A DNA stretch of 37,803 nucleotides from Lachnospiraceae bacterium (GTDB lineage: Bacteria; Bacillota; Clostridia; Lachnospirales; Lachnospiraceae): assembly GCA_910575565.1 (NCBI GenBank), contig CAJTFL010000033.1, positions 1 through 37,803 of the forward strand. Direction: 5' to 3'. The position numbers and the translations under genes were made by a program. Every line of letters begins with the position of its first letter. Position 1 is the stretch's first letter. A model generated the notes under the pieces. The model was given only the letters and a program-made list of their open reading frames with translations, made no database searches and was not told the origin of the DNA. This document shows positions 31,013 to 37,803 of this stretch, piece after piece.

Positions 31013-33226
31013 TTAAAAAATGGTTTCTAAAGGTCGCCAGTTTTCATTGGCCATATCCAAAGCGAAAGTTGTATTATTAATATATAGCTGGTTATCCTTG
31101 TCGCGGACAAATCCCCAATGCAGGCATTTCTCAGCCGCATATATTTTGAAAGCATTAAACTTGTTTTCTATCTGCTTATCAATATTTTTATTTTGGCCGT
31201 GGCTTTCGCCACCCTTGGTTTCAATAATCCACACAGTCCCATCTTTTTTCATAACGATATAATCTGCGTAGAACAGCCATTGATGCTGGAGTGCGTCAAT
31301 ATACACAATGGAAAAATACTGCTGTCCTGTATCGCCATTTTTATACACCCATTCAATATCGTCCTGCTTTTCGCAATATTGCTCAAATAACATTTCGGAC
31401 GTGCTGCGCACAAGGCTGGTGGCATAGCCGGACGTATATTCATGGTAGGCACTGCTTAAGTACTCCACTTCGTTTTTAACGCTAGGGTCATATCTGAAGA
31501 AATCCTGGTCGGGGATATGGAAAGTGGATTTTTTGGGATGCAGGAGTATGCTCATTTGCACGGCCATATCCGCTGTAACTTCCCGGAATTCTTCTTTCAG
31601 GAGATGTTCGTTATTGATGATAAAAGCATAAAACTCAGCCGTGTCGAGCAGGAGGAGTTTTTTGGCTGCATTGCCGCCTTTGCGGAATAAGCGTTCCAAA
31701 ATGGTTTTTACCTTTGCGGTCGGCATATTGATGGTGCGTTTGATGGAATCCACACAGTGCAGCATTTCCATGCCATGTTTATGTGTATTTACACGTTTGC
31801 GGGTAGTATAATAGGTAGTGCTTTCGGCAACCCTGTCGGTGCGTATGTACTGGCCATACAAAGCGTGGCCGATAATTTCATTGCCAAACCTATACCCGTC
31901 AGAGGCAAGCCGCATTTTGTTATCTACCTTATCGGTGCCTAACCCGTATTTTTTCACCAATGCATCGTAAATTTTATTCAGAACCTCGCGTTCACCAAGG
32001 CCATCAAAATCCTGGTCACGGATTTCTTTTTCCAATGTAAATGTTTTGCATTTATCTTTCAGAAACAAGCGGCGGTTTTCATAGGCTTTATCCATATCTG
32101 CCAAAAGCCCGGCTTTGTATTTTTCATCAAACGTATATACATAACAGAAATCCAACAGGTCATCTTCGTAGTGTGTAGCTTCTGGCATACGGCGGATGCG
32201 TCCAATCGTCTGAATCTCAAAACTCTCGTTCATCCCTTCGCGCAATTTGACAAGTATTTTGGCTCTTGGGCAGTCCCATCCTGTGCTGATAGCCTGCTTC
32301 ATGAGCAAGAATATAGGGATTCCATCATTTTCTGTAAGATTATCTGGGAGGTCTTTTTTATCTTCGCTCATCCATTTGCTGACCATTCCATTGTCATAGC
32401 TGTATCCCATAGTTTCCAGCTTCTTTTCCACTGCAGCAATTGTTTCTGGCTGGCCGTTAGGAAATTGAATAAGCACAAGAGGTCGGATATTTTTATGGAT
32501 GGACTGGTAGCGGGAAGCGATGGCTTTGCGCTTTGCATCGGCAAGGTCAAGCAGATAATCGTAATCATCTGTGATTTCAAGATTGTCGGTTATACCTTCA
32601 TTGACATATAATGCCTTGGTGATCAGCCCTGCACTAATGACGTCTGCTTCATCAATCTCAAAAAATTCATGTCGTTTGTTCTGGACGGCAGTGGCACTGA
32701 CGCGCATAATGTTTTTTGCGGCAAAAGAATCAATGATTGTTTTTGCTTTGGCTGTATTATGGGAATGTTCCTCATCAATAATGATAATGAATTCTGTGCC
32801 TCTTCGGTGCGCCTCGGCAATGCGGTCAAACAGGTTCTTGCGTTCGCAGTCACGGATAGCCGTGTTGCCTTTCTTGGTCACCAGTTCCCAATTAATGAAG
32901 GTCGTGCTGCCGGATGCAAATCCGTTCAGCAATGCGTCAAACAGATTCTGTGTGGCACGACCTGAAACGAATTTGCGCATTTTTTCACGGCTTTGTTCCT
33001 CTAAATCCCCTTTTCCGGGGCAGAGCCAAATAAAGGCGGTACTGGCACTGACATTGCTTAAATATTTATCTACATAATCAATCAGAATAATTGTCTTGCC
33101 GGATCCTGTCGGGGCTTTCATGACAATGGTCTGCTTCCTGTCAGACTTCGATGTCAGGTCCAGTAGCTTGAGCACAGCCTGTTCTTGAAAATCAAACAGC
33201 CTGATTGCTAATCCTGGATTTACCAT
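31013..33226 (-). CDS. res: Type III restriction enzyme, Res subunit
   Basis: 737 residues. Superfamily 2 helicase motor: Walker A APTGSGKT (K44), D151-E-E-H Walker B, SAT (177-179), and motif VI QTIGRIRR. The C-terminal PD-(D/E)xK nuclease domain shows YADYIV with D near residue 654 and ETKGGE near 668. The protein is shorter than classical EcoP1I Res but complete in motifs. Its ATG overlaps the mod stop (ATGGTAA), indicating coupled translation. Res needs Mod for target recognition and cleavage, so the state of the interrupted mod gene decides whether it works. Confidence 0.9.
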   Translation of the reverse strand: MVNPGLAIRLFDFQEQAVLKLLDLTSKSDRKQTIVMKAPTGSGKTIILIDYVDKYLSNVSASTAFIWLCPGKGDLEEQSREKMRKFVSGRATQNLFDALLNGFASGSTTFINWELVTKKGNTAIRDCERKNLFDRIAEAHRRGTEFIIIIDEEHSHNTAKAKTIIDSFAAKNIMRVSATAVQNKRHEFFEIDEADVISAGLITKALYVNEGITDNLEITDDYDYLLDLADAKRKAIASRYQSIHKNIRPLVLIQFPNGQPETIAAVEKKLETMGYSYDNGMVSKWMSEDKKDLPDNLTENDGIPIFLLMKQAISTGWDCPRAKILVKLREGMNESFEIQTIGRIRRMPEATHYEDDLLDFCYVYTFDEKYKAGLLADMDKAYENRRLFLKDKCKTFTLEKEIRDQDFDGLGEREVLNKIYDALVKKYGLGTDKVDNKMRLASDGYRFGNEIIGHALYGQYIRTDRVAESTTYYTTRKRVNTHKHGMEMLHCVDSIKRTINMPTAKVKTILERLFRKGGNAAKKLLLLDTAEFYAFIINNEHLLKEEFREVTADMAVQMSILLHPKKSTFHIPDQDFFRYDPSVKNEVEYLSSAYHEYTSGYATSLVRSTSEMLFEQYCEKQDDIEWVYKNGDTGQQYFSIVYIDALQHQWLFYADYIVMKKDGTVWIIETKGGESHGQNKNIDKQIENKFNAFKIYAAEKCLHWGFVRDKDNQLYINNTTFALDMANENWRPLETIF

Positions 33227-35025
33227 GATTCACCCACCTCCTGCATCTCAAATTTGAAGTAGTCATCTGGGATAATATGGATATCAGCACTGCCAAACAG
33301 AACATTTTGCTTCGTGGTCAAAAGCACATTTTTGGAGATGTATACCGCCTTTATATTTTGATATTGTTCCCAATGCTGCTCCAGTGCGTCTGCCTCGTCA
33401 TCGCTCATGACCATGAGGTAATTGCTGCCGTCAATTTTTACACCGTGTTCCAGTTGGATCATCTCGGCAATATGGCCAAGCAGGGCATCGCTGACATCGT
33501 CAATGTCTTTTGGCACAAATTCTGTGCGGTAGTATTTTAAGTTGGATGGAATGCCTAGGACACTTCCATATCCGCGGATGATTCTGCGGATACGTTCATA
33601 GGTAACTTCCTCACAGATATTATTCTCATTGTTCGTGCAGAGGATAAAACTGCGCTAGCTGTTCGGATGTTCCATATTATATTTTAATACGGCATGCCCT
33701 GTTGTGCCGGAACCGGCAAAAAAATCTAAAATCAGGCTGTCGTCTTCTGTGGCAATCTGCAGGATACGTTCAAGCAGTGCGGTAGGTTTAGGCGTATCAA
33801 AAGGGATATTTCCATTAAAAATAGTTTTCAATTCCTTTTTTGCGCCATCTGTATGTCCGACTTCATCATAAATCCAGAGATTTGTAGGCATCCGGCCTTT
33901 GTTTTTGGTGTCTTTTAAGTAAGTTTTTCTTCGGATGCCGCCTTTTCCTTTGTTGGTAAAATAGAAGTACGGCCATGAGCCATGCTCTAAAATATATTTT
34001 GCCTGCTTGCGTGCATCATCCAATGGCTGGGCCAGAATAATCCCTTTCACATCTTGGCGTATTTCGGATACTGGAACGCCGCAGACTTCTGCGCGTTTTG
34101 GGGAATCATCCAGCTGTTCCAGTTTATATTCGCCCCATACACGCATATTTTCCAACATTTGCGGCTGATCCATAGCCTAGCATCTTCCGCTGGTAGGATA
34201 CATTAATTCTCCGGTGAATGGATGTTGTATGGCGTACACCATGCCTTGGTGTGTAGATGCGCTTGGAGCTGTCAATGAGCTGCTGGTCCATGGTTCGGTA
34301 TCATTGTCCGGGGTTTTATATATGGAGTCCATTTTTTCAGTCCGCTCTAATTTGTGGGGCGACCACATGGTATTTTTGCTATACAGTAAAATATGCTCAA
34401 CCTCCACGCTTAAGCCTTTGGAATCATTCCGGGGAGAGTAAGTCCGCTGCCATGCATTATTGGATACAAAGCAATCTTCTCCAAATACATCGTCACATAA
34501 TAGTTTCAATACCGCTTCTTCATTGTCGTCAATAGATATAAAAATAGAACCTTTGTCAGACAATAGGTTTTTTGCTGCCAAAAGCCGCTTCCGCATAAAA
34601 GAGATCCATTTTGAATGCCGGAAACCATCTTCTTTTACAACAAAGCTGTCATCATATCGGAAATCTTTGCCGCCTGTGTTGTAGGGTGGGTCTATGTAGA
34701 TAAGGTCTATACGTCCGGTATGGGTTTTTTCTAACAGTCGAAGACTGTGTAGGTGGTCGCCTTCAAGTATAAAGTTATAGCTGTTGCCTGTATCAGCGGT
34801 GATCTCTTTATCTGTGCATTCTGTAAATACAGGAATATTATCCCGCATCTGTATATCTACAGCTTCCTCATGCTGCTCCCATACGAGACCGTATTTTTTT
34901 GCATTCAGTTCACTTTCTATTTCGCCCAGTGCGATCAACATATCATCATCGTCTTTATGTTCCTCACGGATAGTCTGTAAAAATTCCAGCATCCGCTGCC
35001 GTTTTTGTTGTGATAAGTTAGCCAT
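33220..35025 (-). pseudogene. mod: Type III DNA methyltransferase Mod, interrupted by two in-frame TAG codons
   Basis: One continuous frame of 602 codons from ATG 35025 to TAA 33220, with TAG at codon 283 (34177-34179) and codon 457 (33655-33657). The parts read as a beta-class N6-adenine methyltransferase: DPPY in LIYIDPPYNTGG, a central target-recognition region, and FAGSG in LDFFAGSGTTGHAV. Sequence continues in frame across both stops (PTSGRC-TAG-AMDQPQML and MEHPNS-TAG-RSFILCTNNE). Relatives usually have Trp after GRC. Start and end overlap dinD and res. It is either doubly inactivated or translated by amber readthrough; genes such as xynB and the XRE gene use TAG as true stop. Confidence 0.85.
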
Positions 35026-35893
35026 CCTGTTCGTCCTCCATGAAATCTTCCGGCAGTTTTCCGGCCTGTGCAGCGATTTTCTTCTCCTGTGATTTTACAC
35101 GCCGTTCCAGCTTTTTGATGTCTTTGGAGGGCGGTAGGTTTTCCGGCTTGATGCCACGCTGCCCCAGCATATCGCGTACAGAACGGTTATTTTGAATGTG
35201 TTCCCCGGTAATAGAACTTTCCCCCTGCAAATCTTTTTCTTCCACATTGTAGTTTGTCATTTCCGTTGCGAGGTTCTTTGCAGCGATTGTGAGGGTGGGC
35301 AAAAAATCAGCCAGCGGACGGTTACTTTTTACGCCAAGGCGGTTTTTCATTTCCTGTGTTGTATAGCCGCCGAATAACGCCTGGTCGCCCTTGGAGCGGA
35401 TACGGCCAAAACCTGCGTCATCCACACCGCGTTCATAAATATTCTGGGAAAGGCGTTTTTCGGATTCACGTAGCCTGCCGCGCGCTTCTGTACGCTCAAT
35501 CAATGCAATGCGTTCCTCAATAAGTTCCTGCTTCCTTGTCTGTATGGCAAAATAACTTTGCGCAAAAGCAATCTCTTCTTTTTTAGGGTCGCCATTCTGT
35601 GCGATCAGGTAGCAGGCATAGCGAGTTAGCATATAATCCTTTACTGATCGCTGTCCACCCTTGCCGATAGTGATCATTTTCGTGATCTCACGAAAATGAT
35701 CAGGCACTGTGATTCCAGAAGTTTCACAGGATTCCATAGCGCGGCAGATTGCTTTATCGAAATTTTCCCAGCGTCCATAACCGAGAAGAGGCATTAATTC
35801 ACGGGCATACCAAAATTCTATATCAGCGTTTTCAATTGTGTGGATGATGAGATCGTATTGCTGACGGGTCTGTTCTATTTTTCTTTTATCCAT
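35018..35893 (-). CDS. dinD: DinD-family DNA-damage-inducible protein
   Basis: 291 residues. The N-terminal BRO/antirepressor-like region has FWYARELMPLLGYGRWENFDKAI, and the middle has the DinD block MLTRYACYLIAQNGD, then AFAQSYFAIQTRKQEL. The C-terminal third is helical and charged. E. coli DinD is SOS-induced and interferes with RecA filaments; in many genomes the gene sits inside restriction-modification operons, as here. It overlaps the XRE gene by 19 nt and mod by 8 nt, so the four genes are translationally coupled. Possible role: linking defence expression or action to DNA damage. Confidence 0.85.
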   Translation of the reverse strand: MDKRKIEQTRQQYDLIIHTIENADIEFWYARELMPLLGYGRWENFDKAICRAMESCETSGITVPDHFREITKMITIGKGGQRSVKDYMLTRYACYLIAQNGDPKKEEIAFAQSYFAIQTRKQELIEERIALIERTEARGRLRESEKRLSQNIYERGVDDAGFGRIRSKGDQALFGGYTTQEMKNRLGVKSNRPLADFLPTLTIAAKNLATEMTNYNVEEKDLQGESSITGEHIQNNRSVRDMLGQRGIKPENLPPSKDIKKLERRVKSQEKKIAAQAGKLPEDFMEDEQDG

Positions 35894-36108
35894 TGGTCAG
35901 TTTCCTCCCCCGGAATAAATTCCAGAATATCATCTACCCCGCATTCCATCACATAGCAGATGCGTTCTATGCTCTCCAACGAAACATAACGGTTACGTTT
36001 TAACCGTGTGAGTATGTTGCCGGAAAAACCAGCCATGCGCTGCAGATCGGAATTGGACAGGTCTTTTTCTATCATCAAATGAAACAGTTTTTTGTAATTA
36101 ACAGCCAT
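35875..36108 (-). CDS. XRE-family transcriptional regulator (Cro/CI-like)
   Basis: 77 residues, essentially one helix-turn-helix: LIEKDLSNSDLQRMAGFSGN, ILTRLKRN and LESIERICYVMECGVDDIL. It resembles small Cro/CI-type controllers of restriction-modification systems. GGAGGG lies just before ATG 36108. It is first in the operon and probably represses its own promoter through the inverted repeat at 36164-36177, delaying restriction until enough methyltransferase is made. Its stop codon is TAG. Confidence 0.88.
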   Translation of the reverse strand: MAVNYKKLFHLMIEKDLSNSDLQRMAGFSGNILTRLKRNRYVSLESIERICYVMECGVDDILEFIPGEETDQWIKEK

Positions 36109-36135
36109 TTTATCCCTCCGTTCTTTGGCCGTTCC

Positions 36136-36177
36136 ATTGTATCACGGAAAAGTGAAAAAAGCAATGCATTAGTGCAT
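36136..36177 (-). promoter_or_regulatory. Promoter and operator of the XRE-dinD-mod-res operon
   Basis: On the minus strand TTGCTT (36164-36159) and TACAAT (36141-36136) have a 17-bp spacer. ATGCA-n4-TGCAT (36164-36177) is an inverted repeat touching the -35, a plausible site for the XRE protein. Confidence 0.6.
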
Positions 36178-36211
36178 GGATAAATGTATTTTTATGTTTT
36201 TTATGACAGAT

Positions 36212-36264
36212 AGCCCACGGGCAGCGGATGGCAGATAGTGATGCCGATTCCTTGTCCGTGGGCT
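36212..36264 (-). terminator. Hairpin after symE
   Basis: AGCCCACGG (36212-36220) and CCGTGGGCT (36256-36264) pair across a 35-nt loop. On the minus strand it is followed within 10 nt by an AT-rich stretch. It separates the symE transcript from the XRE operon promoter. Confidence 0.4.
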
Positions 36265-36282
36265 GTTTGTCGTTATGGGAAA

Positions 36283-36513
36283 TTACTCAGTTACGCAGAA
36301 GGCATCAGATTGCGTTTGAGGTGCAAGTGAGATGTGGATGGAGCCTTCTTCGTAAGCCACTTGGATGGCATCCCCGATATGGAAGCCGAGTGCTTCCAGC
36401 CATTTCCCCTCCATCTGGATTTTCGGCGTTTCGATGTACCCGCTGCCGAAGTAATGGTTTTTGCTCTGCCGTGCGCGTGAGGAATATTGTACTTTCATTT
36501 TCTTTGTCTGCAT
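36283..36513 (-). CDS. symE: SymE-like type I toxin-family protein
   Basis: 76 residues. Basic start (MKVQYSSRARQSKN), then IETPKIQMEGKWLEALGFHI, GDAIQVAYEEGSIHISL, the AbrB-like swapped-hairpin fold of SymE. In E. coli SymE is SOS-induced, held down by antisense SymR RNA, and lies next to restriction genes; the neighbourhood here (dinD, type III system) is comparable. The AGGAGG ribosome binding site (36520-36525) is the very point of IS630 insertion (CTAG at 36524-36527), so the native promoter and any antisense-RNA gene upstream are displaced. Expression would now depend on transcription from the insertion sequence. Confidence 0.8.
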   Translation of the reverse strand: MQTKKMKVQYSSRARQSKNHYFGSGYIETPKIQMEGKWLEALGFHIGDAIQVAYEEGSIHISLAPQTQSDAFCVTE

Positions 36514-36566
36514 AAGCTGCCTCCTAGTGCACCGACCTGTTGATATTTAGCAATACTACCACCTCG

Positions 36567-37714
36567 TTAAGAGGCAGTAGTAAATGTGGGATACAACGAG
36601 CTAAGCTTCGTTCTGGCATCGCTGGTTCTAAAATGCCAGTTGACCTTCGCTGCCAGTGTATTCCGTTCCGTTTCCCATGCGGATAGTTCCCTGCGTAATA
36701 GCCCTATTTCAGCGATGCGGCGGCTGAGGCATTGCCTGGTCATTACATTCAGCTCTATTTCAGCGATGTCCAGCCAGCTCCCATGCTTTGGCGTATAGTG
36801 TATTTCCAACTTTTTCGTGATACGCCTTGCTTCCTCCGGCGGATACCGTTTGTACAGGGATGCCGGTTTGTGCGTGTTCAGATTATCCATCACAAGGACA
36901 ATCTTCTCAGCATCAGGGTACATGGTGTCCACCAGATACTTGATTTCTTCCGCCCAGTCAACGGCTGTGCGGTGTTCCCGTACACTCACATGGTGGACCC
37001 CTCCGAGTGCTTCCACAAAGGCAAAGATGCTGACAGTGCCATTGCGGACATACTCCGAATCGGTTTTCCGGTCACTTCCGGGAATCATCGGCAAAGGATC
37101 CCTGGCTTCTCCCAAGAGCTGGTATGGTTTTTCATCCATGCACACAACGGGATGTTTTTCATCATAGGGAAGCTCATAAACGTCAAGGACATCCTCCATG
37201 CAGGCTATGAACTCCGGGTCTTCTTTTGCGGGGATGCACCAGTATTCGTTTTTGTGAGGTCGAAGTTTGTTTTTTTTAAAGTATTGCGGATTGCCTCCCT
37301 GCCTACCGGGGTTTCCAGGATTACTTTGGATTCTTCCTCAAGCAGGCGGATTGTCCACCGCGAATGCCCCTCCGGTACGGGGCCGCAGGCAAGCTCAATC
37401 AGCCTTGCTTCTGTACGTCCGTCAACCTTGCGCCTTGCATTATCTGAATTTATGCTCCTTTTAAATTCAGTGACAGCATCAATGCCGCCACTCATATATT
37501 TTGTCACAGTGTTGGTGACAGTTGCCATGCAGACACCATTGGATTTTGCACTTTGTTCATGGGTTAAGGCTTTCCCGTGCGCTTCGTCCAGATCGAGAAT
37601 AATCTGGCATCTGCTGCGGATAGTTTTTGAAGTTTCTTTCTTACGGATAACAGATTTCAACTTTTTTAATTCATTTTCCGTAAGATGGATACTGTACTTT
37701 TTTGGTCTTGCCAT
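36567..37714 (-). CDS. IS630 transposase (orfA-orfB, joined by -1 frameshift)
   Basis: orfA runs from ATG 37714 to TAG 37205: helix-turn-helix DNA-binding part (LTENELKKLKSVIRKKE, VCMATVTNTVTKYMSGG). orfB, open from before 37271 to TAA 36567, holds the DDE catalytic core: D in VVCMDEKPYQL, D in VLVMDNLNTHKP, E in GSWLDIAEIELN. A -1 shift at the A8 run (37277-37270) joins them into about 382 residues without a stop. All three acidic residues are present, so the transposase looks functional. A start at GTG 37723 is possible. Confidence 0.85.
37270..37277 (-). other. Slippery A8 run for -1 frameshifting
   Basis: Eight adenines on the coding strand give the heptamer A-AAA-AAA in the orfA frame, followed by C. 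A -1 slip places the ribosome or polymerase in the orfB frame, which is open across the site. No strong downstream stem-loop is evident, so transcriptional slippage is an alternative. Confidence 0.65.
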
Positions 37715-37803
37715 AGGAATCACCGCCGTTTCTTTTATTATACATCAGAACAACTGTGATTACCAGAATTATTTGGTTAAATATCAACAGGTCAGTACAC
37801 TAG

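Larger units (their letters stand above)
36524..37803 (-). mobile_element. IS630-family insertion sequence, complete
   Basis: Inverted terminal repeats CTAGTGCACCGACCTG (36524 onward) and CTAGTGTACTGACCTG (37803 leftwards) continue as TTGATATTTA for about 26 bp in total with two or three differences. Each end carries CTAG, consistent with the TA duplication and CTAG target of the family. The element body is about 1.27 kb and encodes one transposase in two frames, transcribed towards symE. Its right end coincides with the window end, so the flank is not visible. Confidence 0.88.

Noticed and set aside
33220..35025. Genome-wide recoding of TAG as a sense codon
   Set aside because: The GH43, GntR, serine recombinase and XRE genes all end sensibly at TAG, so TAG is a normal stop here.

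Overview
The window looks like a chromosomal segment of an anaerobic gut Firmicute, most likely a Lachnospiraceae (Enterocloster/Hungatella-like). This rests on gene style: a GH120/GH43 xyloside locus with LacI regulators, an exosortase-K-like protein, clostridial conjugative-element debris and strong AGGAGG-type ribosome binding sites. No rRNA, tRNA or CRISPR array was seen.

Layout. (1) 1-10,440 is decayed integrative/conjugative-element DNA: the 3' end of a group II intron, a DUF3847 gene, two tyrosine-recombinase tails fused head-to-head at a perfect 20-bp palindrome, integrase-arm-like repeats, a CPBP protease, broken ORFs and an hsdM remnant. Inside it is an intact antimicrobial-peptide-type module: response regulator, short-loop histidine kinase, ABC ATPase, large FtsX-type permease and lipoprotein. 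Its two transcription units share a direct-repeat box at identical spacing to the -10. (2) 10,443-10,770 holds two abutting 166-bp palindromic MITE-like elements. (3) 10,876-14,028 is a three-gene flavoprotein operon (GlpA-like, FAD/NAD oxidoreductase, DUF1667), followed by an orphan exosortase-K-like gene, a serine recombinase, a GntR/FCD regulator and a YunG-like small protein. (4) 17,254-30,204 is a xyloside locus. It has two LacI regulators, a GH120 beta-xylosidase and an operon of solute-binding protein, two permeases, GH43_11 beta-xylosidase, IlvD/Edd-type sugar-acid dehydratase and DapA-type 2-keto-3-deoxy-sugar-acid aldolase. Palindromic CACGTG-centred operators sit just downstream of both promoters. 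(5) 30,205-37,803 is a defence island: MITE and nuclease remnants, then an XRE-dinD-mod-res operon (type III restriction-modification), a SymE-like gene and an intact IS630-family element.

How it works together. In the sugar locus, xylo-oligosaccharides would be imported by the ABC system (its ATPase is not here), cleaved by the GH43 and GH120 enzymes, and some product oxidised to an aldonate would be dehydrated and split to pyruvate plus an aldehyde. The defence operon is translationally coupled throughout, but the methyltransferase gene carries two in-frame TAG codons with no frameshift, so it is either freshly inactivated or read through. The IS630 copy lies exactly at the ribosome binding site of symE and is in the same orientation. 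Its terminal repeats resemble those of the MITEs elsewhere in the window, so one transposition system seems to have shaped several junctions.

The most notable items are the doubly amber-interrupted mod gene beside dinD and symE, the palindrome-fused recombinases, the matched regulator boxes, the MITE/IS630 pairing, the oxidative-style xylose cassette and the orphan exosortase K.
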